The translations under genes and the position numbers were made by a program. Source: Ailurus styani (Eukaryota > Chordata > Mammalia > Carnivora > Ailuridae). Taken from it: a DNA stretch of 64,000 nt. The stretch covers positions 62,001-126,000 of the forward strand of contig LNAC01000110.1 in NCBI GenBank assembly GCA_002007465.1, in the 5' to 3' direction. The notes beneath the pieces are model-generated. The model had not been told where the DNA came from, did not search any database, and saw nothing but the letters and a program-made list of their open reading frames with translations. Positions 1 through 12,549 of this stretch are shown here, piece by piece. How positions within the stretch are numbered: the first letter of the stretch is position 1; each line of letters begins with the position of its first letter.

Positions 1-87
1 GAATGTAATAACTTTTAAGTCAGGGTTTCTCATCTGTCATTGTTGACGTTTGTAAAGCAGACTACTTTTTCGTGGGTGTGTGTGTGG

Positions 88-257
88 GGGGGGGTGTGTT
101 ATCTTGTGTATTTGTAGGATGTTTAGCAGCATCCCGTTCCTCTACCCTGTAGATACCAATAGTCCTGGCTCCTCCCTAGTCTTCACAATCAAAAATGTTT
201 CCAGACATTGCCAAACGTCCCTCAGAGGGCAAATTTGCTCCCAGTTGAGAACCACTG
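88..257 (-). mobile_element. MER5A-like hAT-Charlie MITE
   Basis: The plus strand reads AGGATGTTTAGCAGCATCCC, then AATGTTTCCAGACATTGCCA, and ends CCCAGTTGAGAACCACTG. These are the reverse complement of the MER5A body and its CAGTGGTTCTCAAC terminal repeat. A short G-rich tract (78-98) abuts the left side. Confidence 0.8.
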
Positions 258-899
258 CTTTCAAGTAATGTTAAGACCTCCATTTGGCCTTTATTGCTCA
301 CTTGTACCCAAACTACTAAAAATAGTCTGTTTTCTGGTTTCTCTTCAAACTCTGAGAGATTCCATTAAAAACTCTTATTGTCTGAACCCATCAGACCCAA
401 AATGATATTTTTGCAGCTATCACTCCATTGCAAGCTCTTCCATATGCAGATCTGAAAATCTGTGCTAATAAGAGTGACAATTGCAAAGCTCCATTGATTC
501 TCCAGAAAGAAAATAAATAAATAAGGACAAGATAATTGACCATCAAAAGCTAAGTATGAAAGCCAGAGGCCTTTTTGGTAGCATTGAAAGAGGTTCTCAG
601 TTCTGCAGTAGGAAGACAGAGAATGCTGAGGACCAAGACTAGGACTTAATATTAAGAGTAGCAGAGCTCCAAAGAAGGTTAAACTCTTGAACAGTGCATA
701 TCTTCTATGACAAGACCAGAGCCCTGGTCGGAAATGGGACCCTGACACAAGAGATGGTGTTGATGTGGCCCAAGATCACAAGTCCTCAGATTCCTTAATG
801 ACCTGCTCCTCCATTTTTCTTAGAACAATGCAGAGGCTTTTCCTCAGCAAGACATGAATTCTCCCAGGATTCCCCCCCACTTTTTCCCCTGGTACCTAG
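258..899. other. No gene or repeat recognised
   Basis: Unclassified AT-rich sequence. The 127-residue minus-strand open frame at 365-748 has no family resemblance and looks like chance. Confidence 0.5.
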
Positions 900-2480
900 G
901 CCCCTAACATAGCCTTAAGTGACATCAAAACCAGGCCACAGATGTACTTGGCCTCATAAGAAAGGAAAGGGACTATATCCCAAACAATAGTAGAATCCAA
1001 AGGAAGAGATGAGAGATTATGTGTGTCACTGGATTATGAGGGTGCATGACCAAAGATGCGGAGCAAAAGTTTACCAGTTAAGAAACACTCTACCAACATA
1101 CAGATTTTAACATCCTGGTAAAGCTTCGGAGCAAAAGACCAAACACAGTGCATCCAGGTTAGCTCCTGCATGGGCCATGCATCAACAGTCTCAACCCAAA
1201 GCTATGTTAACTGTTATTCCCTCTGTCATACTCTGGAGAGACATAAACTGGCTGAACATCCTGCAGAATATCATATTTGTCCACTATATTGATAACATCA
1301 TGCTAATTGGACAAGATGAACAAAAAGTAACTATTTGTGGAAGGCCTTGATAAAACACAAGAACTCCAGAAGAGAGAGAGAAACTCTAAGAAGTTTTAAG
1401 GGCCCAAAACATTAGCGAAATTTTAGGGTCCAGTGCCCTAGCACATGCCAAGACAGCAGACGTCCCCTTCAAAGTACAAGACAAATTGCTGCTTCTTGGA
1501 CTTGCACTTCCCACCACAAAGAAGGAAGGACAGTGCCTAGGAGGCCTCTTCAGATCACAGAGACAGCGTATTCCACAACTGAGAATAACATGACTCATTC
1601 TGTGCGACATGAAATGCTGCCAGCTTTGAGTGGCGCCCAGTAGTAGAAGTGGTTTTGCAGTACATTCAGGTAGCAGTGTGGATATCCCTACCTCCCAGGC
1701 CATATAACCCGATAGATCCTATAGTATTGGAAATACCAATGGTAAAAAAGATGTCATCAGGTTGATGGCAAGCGCTAATGCAGAACCACAATCCAGACAC
1801 CATCAGTTTTGGAACATAGTCATGCTCTTCAGCAGAAATCTCTACTGTTCTGATAGGACATCAAGTAACCATCGAATGGAACAGCCGACCCTGAGCTCAT
1901 TTCTTCCAGATCCACCAAGACTTAGGGTTTAAAAGGCCCAGAAGAAATCTACAGAAAGTTGCAAGTGGTACATATGGGATCAAGAAAAAGCAAGACTGGA
2001 CAGATCAAATGATTAAATGTGTCAGCTAGCCTAGACACTCACATTACCTACCACTGTCTTAACAGCACCTCTCCTTCAGGTCACATGGGGGATCTGTTAT
2101 CACTAGTTGACAGACCTTAAAAGATTTGAGCTTGGTTCACAAATGCATTGGCTTACTGTCTTGGTACAAGCCATGGAAGACAGGAATGAGGAGAAATCCG
2201 CCCTGGGGGCAACGTTTGGACAGTGATTGGTGATCTATTTTTCATGAAAATAGAGGTTACCTGAGCTGGGCCCAAAAAATACACAGAATGATGGACAAAG
2301 GCAAATGGCTTAGCAAGCTGGTCAGGAACCTAGAAAAAGAATGAATGGGAGATCAGGAACAAGGAGATCTGGGATAGTGACATGAAAATGTTCATATGGG
2401 AAAGAGTACCAAGTGTGACAATTTGCATATTGCATGGTAATGTACACTCAAAAGGATCCACTACAGAAGAGACACTATAC
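900..2480 (+). mobile_element. Decayed endogenous retrovirus pol relic
   Basis: Broken plus-strand frames resemble retroviral pol. A reverse-transcriptase core carrying Y-I-D-N appears at 1285-1296, where the catalytic Y-x-D-D would have a second Asp. RNase H-like text follows around 1690-1960 and a further RNase H-type segment around 2250-2390. Frameshifts and in-frame stops interrupt it throughout, and no LTRs were identified. It is a non-functional fossil; the ERV group cannot be fixed from reading alone. Confidence 0.62.
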
Positions 2481-2499
2481 CAGCAGGAAGATACCCAGA

Positions 2500-3253
2500 A
2501 TAAAAAAAGGACTCCTTCTACTCCATGATAAAAAGACAACCAAATTAAAATGGGAAAAAAGACTTGAACAAGTACTTCATAGAAAAAGATGAACAAATGT
2601 CCAACAAGTACATGAGAAAGTATTTGACATCACTAGTTGTCAGAAAAACCCAAATTAAATCAACATAAAAATTCTATTTCAAATCCCTAAAATAGTTAAA
2701 ATTAAAAAGACAATAACAATAATATGGAACTAGAATTTTTATATTTGTAGCAAGTGTGGCACAACCATTTTAGAAAAATGGACATGGCAACTTTTTACAT
2801 AGTTAAACATGAACCTGTTCTTTGCCCACAAAATCTCAACCTACAGTTTTTATGCAAGAAACATGAAAACCTATGTCCACAAAGACTTATACACAAATAT
2901 TCATGGAAGCTCCATTTATGATATCCCCAAAGGGGAAATAACCCAAATTCCATTAAGGTTTGATAAACCGTTAGTGATATATTCACACAGTGGAATACTA
3001 CAAGAAATAAAAAACAGTGAATATCTCATACACAGAACAACATAGATGACTCTGAAAAAACAAATTCAACCGTGAAGCCAGGCACAAAAGAGTGTATATT
3101 GTGTGATTCCATTCAAACAAACTTCAGAAAGAGATAAAACTAATCTCTGTGGTAGAAATCAGAACAACGGTAGCCTATGGGAGGATTGAAAGGATTATAA
3201 AGAATCACAGAATTTTCCGCATTTGTGGAAATAGTCTGCATTTCATTTGTGGG
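2500..3253 (+). mobile_element. Old L1 fragment (end of ORF2 and 3' region)
   Basis: Plus-strand text such as 'aaatattcatggaagctcc', 'cacacagtggaatacta' and 'gtgattccattcaaac' is the diverged C-terminal ORF2 and 3' part of an ancient L1. Many substitutions and stops are present. A Can-SINE follows immediately. Confidence 0.75.
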
Positions 3254-3457
3254 GTTTTTTTTTAAAGATATTTATTTATATATTTATTTGACACAGAGAG
3301 AGAGATCATAAGTAGGCAGAGAGGCAAGCAGAGAGAGAGGAGGAAGCAGGCTCCCCGCTGAGCAGGGAGCCCTATGCCGGGCTTGATCCCAGGACCCTGA
3401 GATCATGACCTGAGCCGAAGGCAGAGGCTTTAACCCACTGAGCCATTCAGGCGCCCC
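3254..3457 (-). mobile_element. Can-SINE, near full length
   Basis: Reverse orientation: poly(T)/TTTATT tail at the left, then the GA-rich middle, then the reverse complement of the tRNA-like head (ending CTGAGCCATTCAGGCGCCCC). This layout defines the family here: the tRNA-Lys-derived head carries pol III A and B boxes and the tail carries AATAAA. It is mobilised in trans by L1. Confidence 0.92.
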
Positions 3458-3554
3458 TTATTTGCCTTTATTTAATTAGAAGTCACATGTGCATTTTATC
3501 AAATGTAAATTTTTACTCTAAAATTAAAAGTACAATCTAATATCTTATAATAAT

Positions 3555-3975
3555 TATTTTCTGACCCTAATTTCTGCGACCCAACACTCTGCTCCAGCCC
3601 CACTGACCCCTTGTCATTCCTCATCCTTTGTACCTATTTTTTCTGCCTGAGAACTAGTCTGCTCCCAGAGAGCTACACTATCTATCTGAGTTTAACCAAG
3701 TCCATATGAGTTCCTGCTGCCTCATTGAATGTAGGTCTATGTTCAAATATGAACCTCAAATCAAAGAGGTCTGCCCTTATTTTCTTACATAAAATAGATC
3801 AGTTACTGTGGCCACAATCTATATTCATTTCCTGCCTCACCTTTTGTTGTCTTTCTTAACACTTACCCCATTTGTATATATAGTGATGGCAGAAACTTGT
3901 TTCCATTGTTTCCTGCTGTATCACCACCCCTAGAACTCTGCCTGGCACAGAGTAGGCTCTCCACAAACAGGGTGA
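3555..3975 (+). mobile_element. L2-like LINE 3' end
   Basis: Diverged plus-strand text including 'tctgctccagccccactga' and, near the end, 'gaactctgcctggcacagag' then 'taggctctccacaaa' follows the L2 3' end pattern. No coding capacity remains. Confidence 0.5.
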
Positions 3976-5169
3976 AGGGCTGTTATAGTGAATATATCTT
4001 TAAGCTAACTGTACTGAAAAATCCAAGGTCTGCTCAAAGGTATTATTTAGGTGAATGCATTGTCTACACAGTAAATTAATCCTGGGACAGAGATGATTAG
4101 AGGATAACCAGATTTCTTAGAAGGCTCCAAACAAGATTATCTGACTCCTTTTGCATTTTCTGAAAACTTTGTGGTAAGGAAAGCAAAGAAATTCAAGTAT
4201 CACACAGCTTTTCCACCCTTCCCCATGGGAAATTCTGGCAGTTTTCTGCAAAGGAAAGGAAAGGTGTCAAGATACCATTTCATACATACATGCGATGTGG
4301 TGCAGCAAAATGATGTGAAGACCTACAGATAAATTTAAGAACTGGAGGAGACCTTAAGATCATCTACTAGAGACACTCTAGCAGAAACTTATTGCTAGGG
4401 TTTATTATTTTATTATAACATCACCGAGAATCCTACAGTTGATTGCCGGCACATCCAGCTGTGATTAGCTCCCATAATGTTATTCAAACTCATATTAATA
4501 TAAAATTCAATTACTTGAATTTCCCATCTATTCAATCAATGAATACTATACACTTAGGATTCTGTGGTGAACAAAAAAGAGTCTAAATATTCTTACAGAG
4601 CTGCTTGCTGTTACAGAGCTGAGAGTCTGTCTACTGGGGTAGGTAGACAATAAACACATAAACAAATAAATGACCTAAATAACCCTGGATAGCAAAAAGG
4701 CTAGGAAGAAAATGTCATAGACCATAGCTGGAAGTGGTAGGATGCAGGATACTTTAAATAAATTGTCTGTGATCTATTTTCTTGGAAGGCAGCATTTAAG
4801 CTGTGATCTGGGTGGTAGGAAAAAGTATTCCAGAGGGAGGAACACGTGCACAGGCTCTGAAAGTTTAACCACCCTGCTATGTTTGAGGAAGGGTATGGTT
4901 GGAACATAGTGAATTGCACGAGATAAGATATGTGATCAGTGGCTATGAGCACCTGAAGAATTTGTGTTTATTTTGAGTAAAATGTTTTAATCAGGGAAAT
5001 GATGTGAACTGATTTATAATTTAATAAAACCTCATCTTAGTACTATGTGGGAAATTGAATGCAGAGGGTCAAAAGCAGAGGCCAGAAAAATAAAAGCAGA
5101 GACAAGGAGACCTGCTTGGTTGGCTGTCAGAGTCATCCAGGCAAGAGGGGATGGCTGATTGCTTTGGAG

Positions 5170-5212
5170 TAGTGGTTCTCAGCCAGGGGCGTATTTGGCA
5201 ATGCCTGGAGGC
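5170..5212 (+). mobile_element. MER5A-like hAT fragment
   Basis: Starts with the terminal repeat AGTGGTTCTCAGCCAGGGGC and keeps 'tttggcaatgcctggag'. Only the first ~40 bases of the element survive. Confidence 0.65.
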
Positions 5213-5424
5213 ATAAACAGCTGGAGAGAAGAGCCAACTATGTCTAATACTGCTGAGAGATCAAGCAGAATGAGAATCCGTGTAGAGAATATGAGGATAT
5301 CAGTGACTTTGACAAGGGCAGTTACAGGGGAAGATGGGGAAATAAGAGCCTGGTTTTACTGAGTTCAAAGAGATAATTGGTGGTAAGAAATAAGTCGATC
5401 AATTCATTAGATTAAGAGGGACAG

Positions 5425-5862
5425 GATGTCTGGGTGGCTCAGTTGGTTCAGCGTTAAGCTTCTGTCTTAGGCTCAGGTCATGATCCTGGAATCCTGAGAC
5501 TGAGTCCTACACTGGCTCCCTGCTGGGGGGGGGGGAGCCTGCTTCTCCCTCTACCTGCTGCTCCCCCTGCTTCTTCTCTCTCTCTCTCTCTCTCTGACAA
5601 ATAAGTAAATATAATCTTAAAAAAAAAAAAGCATAAAGGGACACCTGAGTGGCTCAGTTGGTTAAGCAGCTACCTTCGGTTCAGGTCATGATCCCAGGGT
5701 CCTGGGATTGAGTCCCACATCAGGCTCCTTGCTCGGCGGGGAGCCTGCTTCTCCTCTGCCCCTGCCTGCCACTCTGCCTGCTTGTGCTCACTCTCTCTCT
5801 GACAAACAAATAAAATCTTTAAAAAAAAATAAAATAGATAAAAACTTTAAAAAGCATAAAAA
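5425..5862 (+). mobile_element. Can-SINE with a second Can-SINE nested in its tail
   Basis: The outer copy is flanked by AAGAGGGACAG at 5414-5424 and 5863-5873. Its CT-rich middle contains a G-run (5526-5535) and a (TC)n tract (5575-5595). The A-rich tail is split at about 5638 by the inner copy. Confidence 0.88.
5638..5832 (+). mobile_element. Can-SINE nested in the tail of the preceding copy
   Basis: Begins GGGACACCTGAGTGGCTCAG and ends in A-rich AATAAA sequence. AAAGCATAAA flanks it on both sides (about 5628 and 5851), the duplicated piece of the older SINE's tail. Confidence 0.88.
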
Positions 5863-6130
5863 AAGAGGGACAGAAGTTTAGGAGAATTTCCTTAAGGATA
5901 GGAAATGCTAGAGACATTAGATTATCATTATACACTGGTGAGAATCAAGCAGAAGAAAGCGAGAGATTTATAATGCTGGAGGAGAGAAGATAACTGAGGG
6001 AGCACAGTCGTTGAAAAGGACAGAATCCAGAGCACAGAAGGGGGGTTGTGCTTCTTGTGGGAACAGAAATTCTTGTTCTACAGAGAAAAAAAGGCAGAGA
6101 ACTTGGATAAACATAGAGTCAGGTTAATAA

Positions 6131-7059
6131 CTGGAGTAAGAACATAAAGGAGTCTATTTTCTTTTGCATGATATATAATTTTGCATACGACTCTTAAATA
6201 TCCATTATCTTTATTTCTTGGTATAATTTAGATATAGGTTATTATATCAAAGACAGTTATACTTTTGGCCTGGTATGGTATTCCTCACTCTGTCTTTTCT
6301 TATTTTCTTTTCAAAGGACATACTTTGGGAGTCACATATCTACTTTAACACATTCCTTTCATCATGACCATCTTTCAAAGACGGAAAGGTGTTAATAATT
6401 CATTCTATTTTGTATTTCAGAACTTCCCTGTATCTCCTCAGGAAGTTCCTGTCCAATGTGGCATCTGGTTCATTTTTCGATGAAGGGGCTCCTCTTCCTT
6501 GGAGTGGAAAGGAAAAAGTGAAATTATAAACTTGCTAGCATTTCCATTGTCTCTAAAATTTATCTTAAGATCTTGAACTCAGACAACCTAAGACAGTTCA
6601 GCCGCAGGGCTGAAATCACAATCTGCATGGCTCTAGTTTTCCAAAGTTCGGTTACGGCTCCTCTGGAACCCTTAATCACCTTGTTGGTCCTTATTCCTCT
6701 GCTGCGGGGGGGGCAGGTGGAGTACTGTGATTTGCATTCTTGGACAAAAAAAGTTCATAGAGCCTTTCAGGTCAGCATAGCATTTAGCCCCCACATCTTT
6801 CCTCCTGGTAAGTTGAAGGAAGCAACCCGTGCTCCTACCAGAGGCTCCCCTTGGGCCCTGGATCCTCCGTCTCTCACAGACTTCTGTTCTGCAGTTATCC
6901 CTAATCCTGTTCTACGTGAACAAATTCCTCCCTCTCCTCGATCTTTCTCACTGGATATGAGTTAAGTGAGGAGATAGTAAATTAACTCTTTTGCTCCTCT
7001 TCTTCTAAAAATAGGGTCCTATTTCTCTTGTGTCAATTGAAAAACTTCTTGGAAAAGGT
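6131..7059. other. No gene recognised
   Basis: Unclassified. A 130-residue plus-strand open frame (6573-6965) shows no domain, no coding-like codon pattern and no splice or polyadenylation context. Confidence 0.45.
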
Positions 7060-8720
7060 AACTCCACTTGTTTTTCCATTTATTCCCTAACTCACCCCAC
7101 TATGGCTTCTACCTTCCTCTGTCCATTCAAACTGCTCTTGTCCAGGTCATCAATGAGCTGCTTCTTGCCAGTCTCCTGACTAGGCCTACCACCAATGACC
7201 ATGACTGCACTCTGAACTTACAGGACTTTTCAAGCATATGCAACATGGTCTCCCATTGCTCTCTGCTTTGTAAAATCTTTTTAGGTGGTAACTGCCATTA
7301 CTTTATATTCCCCTGGTTTTCCTTCTCACTGACTGCTTTCACCAGGCTTTTTAAAAAATCCTGTTGTTCTCCCATTATCTGACTTCTAAAGGTCAGCACA
7401 CACCAGACATCAGCCTTAAGTCCTCTTTTTTTCCTCTCTGCATGCTTTTTCTGATTGATCTCATTTCATCCCTAATCTCCATCTATATGTTAAAGCAAAC
7501 AAATTTTTATCTCCAGGGCTGATTTCTCCCTGACGTTCAGACTTATATGTCAAACTACTTACTTGGCCCCTCTACTTGCTGTCTCCAAAACTTCTCACAC
7601 ACACCATGATCATGACTGAGGTGCCTGGGTGACTCAGTCAGTTGAGCATCCGACTCTCGATTTCAGCTCAGGTCATGATCTTGGGGTTGTGAGATCAAGC
7701 CCTGTTTCAGGCTCTGTGCTGGATGTGGAGCCTGCTTAAGATTCTTCCGCCCTCTCTGTCTGCCCCTCCCTGCTTGCACTCCAGAAAGAAATTAAAGAAG
7801 GAAGGGAGGTAGGAAGGAAGGGAGGGAGGGAGAGAGGGAGGGAGGGAGGAAGGAAGGAAGGAAGGAAGGGAGGGAGGGAGGGAGGAAGGAAGGACAATTC
7901 AAATACACCGTGATCAACATGGAACTCTTAATTTTCATCCTATATATACCTTTCTTCAGAGTCTTCCTTCTTCTTACCAAGTGGAGTCACCTCCCAGTGG
8001 TCAAGCTCGAAACCTGTGAGTCACTCTGGACTGATCCCCGCTGGCACCACCACATTCATTTTTCCAGCAGAGCCCATGGCTTCTACCACCCAATTTTGTT
8101 CAGGTTGCCACCATCCCAGTCGAAGCACATCAGCTCCCTCCTGGATGGCTGCCAGTGGTTTCTCTGATTCAGCTGCTGCTCCTCAGGCCGTGCTCCACAC
8201 AGCAGAGTGAACTGTTGACAGAATAAATGAGAACATCTCACTTCTCTGCTTACAATCCCTCATTAGCTTCCAGCTAGATTGAAAATGGAAGGAAATCCAT
8301 TTCCTTAGCTTGGTCTGCTAGGCTTTACGAAGTCTGACTTTTGTTCTACCTCTCTGCTCTCATCTCCTGTCTTCCTATCCTTAACTCCCACAGCTCCAGC
8401 CACAACGAACTTTCCCAGAACTTTCCAGCTTCAGAGCCTTGCACTTATTCTGCCTGTGGGATATGTTCCCAAGATTTTCCCCTGCTGGGCTCCTTCGCAT
8501 CCTTCAAATCTACCTCGAGTAGATTCCCTCAATCCAACCCCTTCACTCTTACCGCATTATCATCTTGATTTTCTCCTTGGCCCTTGCCATCATATAAGCT
8601 TATTTATGGAGTGTGCACACTACGAGAAGGCAGAAACCCTGTCCACCTCTTCCGTCAAAGTGTTCCCAGGAGCACAGGGCCTGCTGAATAATACAAACTC
8701 AATAAACACATGAATAAATC
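7060..8720 (+). mobile_element. L2-like LINE remnant, split by a Can-SINE
   Basis: Plus-strand pieces such as 'actgctcttgtccaggtcat', 'cttctctgcttacaatccct', 'cagagccttgcacttattct' and 'cctcgagtagattccctc' appear in the order of the mammalian L2 ORF2/3' end. It is heavily diverged, and a SINE interrupts it at 7619-7893. Confidence 0.5.
7619..7893 (+). mobile_element. Can-SINE with expanded (GGAA)n/(GGGA)n tail
   Basis: The head AGGTGCCTGGGTGACTCAG and middle are recognisable to about 7785. The tail has turned into a purine repeat of GAAGG/GGGA units (7795-7893) instead of AATAAA, an old tail converted to a microsatellite. Confidence 0.88.
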
Positions 8721-9220
8721 AACAAATGACACAATGTAATTGATTTACTTCCTCATTCTTTCTAGTCTCTGGTTGAGTAATTTGAAGTTATTTTCTACCC
8801 TCTCCCCAAAGATGTTCCAGGGAAGTTCCATCTTTGTGTGCTCCAAGGTCCCCAAACCGAAAAGACTGATGGTCTGAATTTATTGTATAGATTGTGTCAA
8901 TTACAAATACAGTTGTTGTCTCTTATCAGTGGTTTTGCTTTGTGCCGTTGAGGTTAACCCGCAATCAAGCACCTTCCAGAAGCAGATGACTCTCCTTCTG
9001 ATATATCCTCAGAAAGTCAGTAGTAGCCTAATGCTATGTCATGATAGCTGGGTCATTCACCTCATTTCAACTCCTCGGGTAGGCATTTTATCATCTCACG
9101 TTATCACAAGAAGGGTGAGTGCAGTCCAGTATGATATTGTGAGAGAAAAAGACCACATTTATGTTGCGAGCTGCATGATGAAGTGTAAACTGAGGCAATC
9201 ACCATTTGCTGCCTTCGTGA

Positions 9221-9316
9221 AGCCCACTGTGGGGCTTGATCTCATGACCCTAAGATCATGACCTGAGCTGAAACCAAGACTCGGATGCTTGACTGACTGA
9301 GCTCCCCAGGTGCCCC
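9221..9316 (-). mobile_element. Can-SINE head fragment
   Basis: Only the tRNA-like head in reverse remains ('ggggcttgatctcatgaccc' to 'ccccaggtgcccc'). The CT-rich part and tail are missing. Confidence 0.85.
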
Positions 9317-9319
9317 TAA

Positions 9320-9512
9320 TTGTTCTATTTTATTATTAATTATTGCTAATACCTGGGTTAATGCTGTACCTAATTTAGAAGTTAAACATTATCAAAGTAT
9401 TATGTATAGGAAGAAAACATAATACATATTGAGTTCCATAGTGTCCATGGTTTCAAGCACCAGTGGGGGTCTTGGAATGTATTTGCTGTGGATAAGGGGG
9501 GACTACTGTACT
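9320..9512 (+). mobile_element. Tigger (TcMar) DNA transposon 3' end
   Basis: Text 'gctgtacctaatttagaag', 'tatgtataggaagaaaacat', 'agcaccagtgggggtcttgg' and the end 'ggataaggggggactactgta' match the right end of a MER2/Tigger-type element. Confidence 0.7.
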
Positions 9513-11099
9513 TTTACTTGCAAGAAACGGGATGCCTGACAAACTGTACAAGTCGATCATAGCTGGAAGTCCAGAAGAACGTGGTGGCTGTGGCTCAATG
9601 ATGTCATCATTGAAAGCTGGTATCTGATTCTCTTACTCTTCCTTTCACAGTCCCATGATGGGGGACTGCACAGTTCCAAGCATTGCACAACGGTATTCAC
9701 TGGCTTGAAGCAAGGGCAGCAGAAGGGAGAGATCTCTGCTCTGCTTCCCCTGCAATTAACCGAACAAGAGAAAAAATTTTCCAGAACCCCCAGCAAACTT
9801 CCAGCATGTCATAGGTCAGAAGGGGGTCACATGCCCACCCTTGGACTTGCAAGTGGGTAGTGTGGTACTAAGGAAGAAGGATACACGATTTGCCAAATGC
9901 AGCCTTTCCTCTCTGGCCTTGCTTCATGAAGGCAGCAGATGGCGCTTGCCTCAGTTTACACTTCATCGTGCAGCTCGCAATCTTGGGATAATTTTCAACA
10001 CGTGAACACTGCAGTGGAGGCTGACAAGGAGGCTTCGGGCTTTTTCCACTTGGGTATGTCTGGCTTTCCTACATGGCCTCTGTGGCCACTTTATATTGTT
10101 GATTCTATCACCTCCATTAAAATTTAAAATCTAGCCGTGATGAAGTTAAGTGATTTCTCATAACCTCCTTTCTGGAGCTAAAACTTGGCAAAAATAGGAT
10201 TTCTATAATTATTATTGCTTTAATGCCAGCATTTACTTTCACTGGCAGGATTTCCCCCCCAATTTAAGTTTATTAAAAAATTGGATTATCTCCTATTACT
10301 TTTCTTTTCAGGAATAACCTCTCCAATCCTAATAGGCTACCCCCCAAAATTGTGCTACAGGGCTTTTATGGCTCAGAGGGTAAGGAAAAGAATATTTTGG
10401 GCTAAAACAAAAAAACCTGATGGGATCTTTTGTGCACATATTTTTTGTATTTTTCCTTAGCCCTATCTAAATCCATTATCTACTTAAACCTCTATATTTC
10501 TGAGTGAATTAGGGCCTTGGTCTTATCTTTTTTGGATACCATTTATTGGCTCTTTAGTGCTCACTAGGTCCAAGACTAAGCACTTTCCATGTATTTATTT
10601 AATTTGATTCGTACAGTAATCCAGTGAAACAATGTATCTTCACCATCCACTCTCCTCTGGACTTCTCAGCTTACAAAGCAAACTAAGAACCAGTGAAGTG
10701 GCTGCGTGGAATCCTATAACTTGTAACTACAGAGCAGGGACCCCATAGGAGGTCAGGATTTTACTGCCTGGAATATAAGTAGAACGTCTTCTTAATTAAG
10801 CAGAAGGGGACGGCTTGGGACTATGGCCACTGCTTCCCTCTAAGGCTACCCAGTTCCCTCGCGTCGTTGCATCCGATTAAAATGTCTACTGGTGGGGGAG
10901 GGGCTGTCACATGGCATGTTCTTTTCACTTACCTCTTCCGCATAAGCTTCTATCTGGAAACCCCTTCAGTATTGGAGAAAACACAAATTCCTTGAAAATA
11001 GAGAGTTAACAGTAAAAGTTGTGGCTATTTTCTTAGAATACTAATAGCAAACACTTTTATAATGCTTAGTATGTTGTAAGCACAGGTCTAACTATTTGT
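9513..11099. other. Mostly unclassified intergenic DNA
   Basis: No gene is seen. A MIR-like patch lies at 10535-10650. The rest has no repeat that I can name. Confidence 0.45.
10535..10650 (+). mobile_element. MIR fragment
   Basis: The left half of a MIR: 'ctttagtgctcactaggtcc', 'agcactttccatgtatttat' and 'cagtaatccagtgaaac'. Confidence 0.5.
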
Positions 11100-11560
11100 T
11101 TTTGTTGTCTGTGGCTGCCATAACAAAATGATCACAAACGAGCTTACTTCAAACAGGACAAGTTTATTTGCTCACAGTTCGATAGGCCAGAAATCCGAGG
11201 TCAGTATCACTGGGCTGAAGTTAGGATGTCAACAGGCCTGGGCTGCCTCTAGAGGCTATAGAGAAGAGTCTGTTCCATGCTTCATCCAGCTTTTGGTGGC
11301 TGTTGACATTCCTTAGCTTTTGGCCACATCACTTTAATCCCTGCCTACATCAACATATCACCTTCTTCTATATCTGCATATGGTCAAATTTCCCTCTGCC
11401 TTCTTCTTACATGGGTACATATAATTGCATCTAGGGTACATCTGGAAAATCTCCTCATTTCAAGTTTCTTAACTTAATCACATTGGCAAAGATCCTTTTT
11501 TACCATGCAAGGTGACATGAGCAGGGATCACGGGATTAGGACCAGATAATGGAGCCATGA
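11100..11560 (-). mobile_element. MaLR-type LTR relic (MLT1/MST-like)
   Basis: Reverse orientation. 'gtggctgccataacaaaatg', 'caagtttatttgctcacag', 'cttaacttaatcacattggc' and 'gggattaggaccagataat' correspond to the 3' half of a MaLR LTR. Diverged and non-coding. Confidence 0.65.
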
Positions 11561-11580
11561 CTTAGCCTACTGCAATATTT

Positions 11581-11822
11581 ATTTTATTTTATTTTATTTT
11601 ATTTTATTTTATTTTATTTTATTTTATTTTATTTTTTTAAAGATTTGTTTTCTATTTGACAGAGACATAGAGAGCACAAGTAGGCAGAGCAGCAGGCAGA
11701 AGGAGAGGGAGAAACAGGCTCTCCACCGAGCAGGGAGCCTGATGCGGGACTTAATCCCTGGACCCTGAGATCATGACCTAAGCTGAAGGCAGAGGCTTAA
11801 CCCACTGAGCCACCCAGGAGCC
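11581..11822 (-). mobile_element. Can-SINE with (TTTTA)n tail
   Basis: Flanked by CTGCAATATTT at 11570-11580 and 11823-11833. The tail is an almost pure TTTTA repeat of some eleven units (11581-11634), followed by the usual GA-rich middle and reversed head ending GCCACCCAGGAGCCC. Confidence 0.92.
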
Positions 11823-11834
11823 CTGCAATATTTT

Positions 11835-11990
11835 ATACATAGAACTCAATTAATCACATAGTCAATGAGGTAGGTGTTGTGATTATCCCCATTTATTGAT
11901 GAAAGTGAGGCAAAGAGAGTTTATACAACTTATCCAAGATCAAACAGTCATTAAGTGACAGTTTGTGGATTGGAAACAGGTTTGTGGCCT
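11835..11990 (+). mobile_element. MIR
   Basis: Core features include 'ggtgttgtgattatccccat', 'gaaagtgaggcaaagaga' and 'caagatcaaacagtcattaa', the 3' half of a MIR. Confidence 0.7.
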
Positions 11991-12371
11991 GAAAAACTAG
12001 CTGCCACTGTAATTAAATTAAAAAAATAATTCCTACAGAAGAATTCCCTAGGCTGAGTGTGCCAAGATCGAAGTCAAATGTAAAGAGGTTTGTGCTTTAA
12101 AGTGAATCCTCCTAGCTTATGGAATTTCCCCCACTTTCTCCTCTTTGGCAGGACTCCTTGTTCTGTTGTGGACTTTATCATCTCATACATACACAATTAC
12201 CCTACGTGTGGGGCTTTTAGAGTAATGTGAGAAAAGTGTGCTGGATAAACTGTAGGCAGTTGAGGTATTTGCTGAATGAATGGACTTCTAACTGATCCAT
12301 CAAAGAAGCACCAAGTTTGAGATGGCAGTAAGCAAAGCAGTACGCAAGCTAGATACTCCTCATCATTTTTA

Positions 12372-12549
12372 ATTTTTTTTAAAGATTTTATTTATTTGGG
12401 AGAGAGAGAGAGATAGCAAGAGAGAGCAGGAGATGGGGGAGGGACAGGGGGAGAAGCAGACTCCCCGCTGAGCAGGGAACCTAAAGTGGGGCTCGGTTCC
12501 AGGACCCTGGGATCGTGACGCTTAACCGACTGAGCCACCCAGGCGCCCC
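12372..12549 (-). mobile_element. Can-SINE
   Basis: Tail 'tttttaaagattttatttat', GA-rich middle, and head ending CTGAGCCACCCAGGCGCCCC. About 20 bases of the head between the A box and 'gggatcgtgacg' are deleted. Confidence 0.9.

Larger units (their letters stand above)
4590..6130 (-). mobile_element. Ancient L2-like sequence, interrupted by a hAT piece and SINEs
   Basis: Segments such as 'ggcagcatttaagctgtgat', 'agtattccagagggaggaac', 'agtcatccaggcaagagg' and, after the SINE insertions, 'agaatccagagcacagaagg' follow in order a repeat that I know as antisense L2-type sequence. The family name is uncertain. The interruptions at 5170-5210 and 5425-5862 are later insertions. Confidence 0.45.

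Noticed and set aside
6573..6965. 130-residue open frame
   Set aside because: Lies between L2-like relics with no domain or codon signal.
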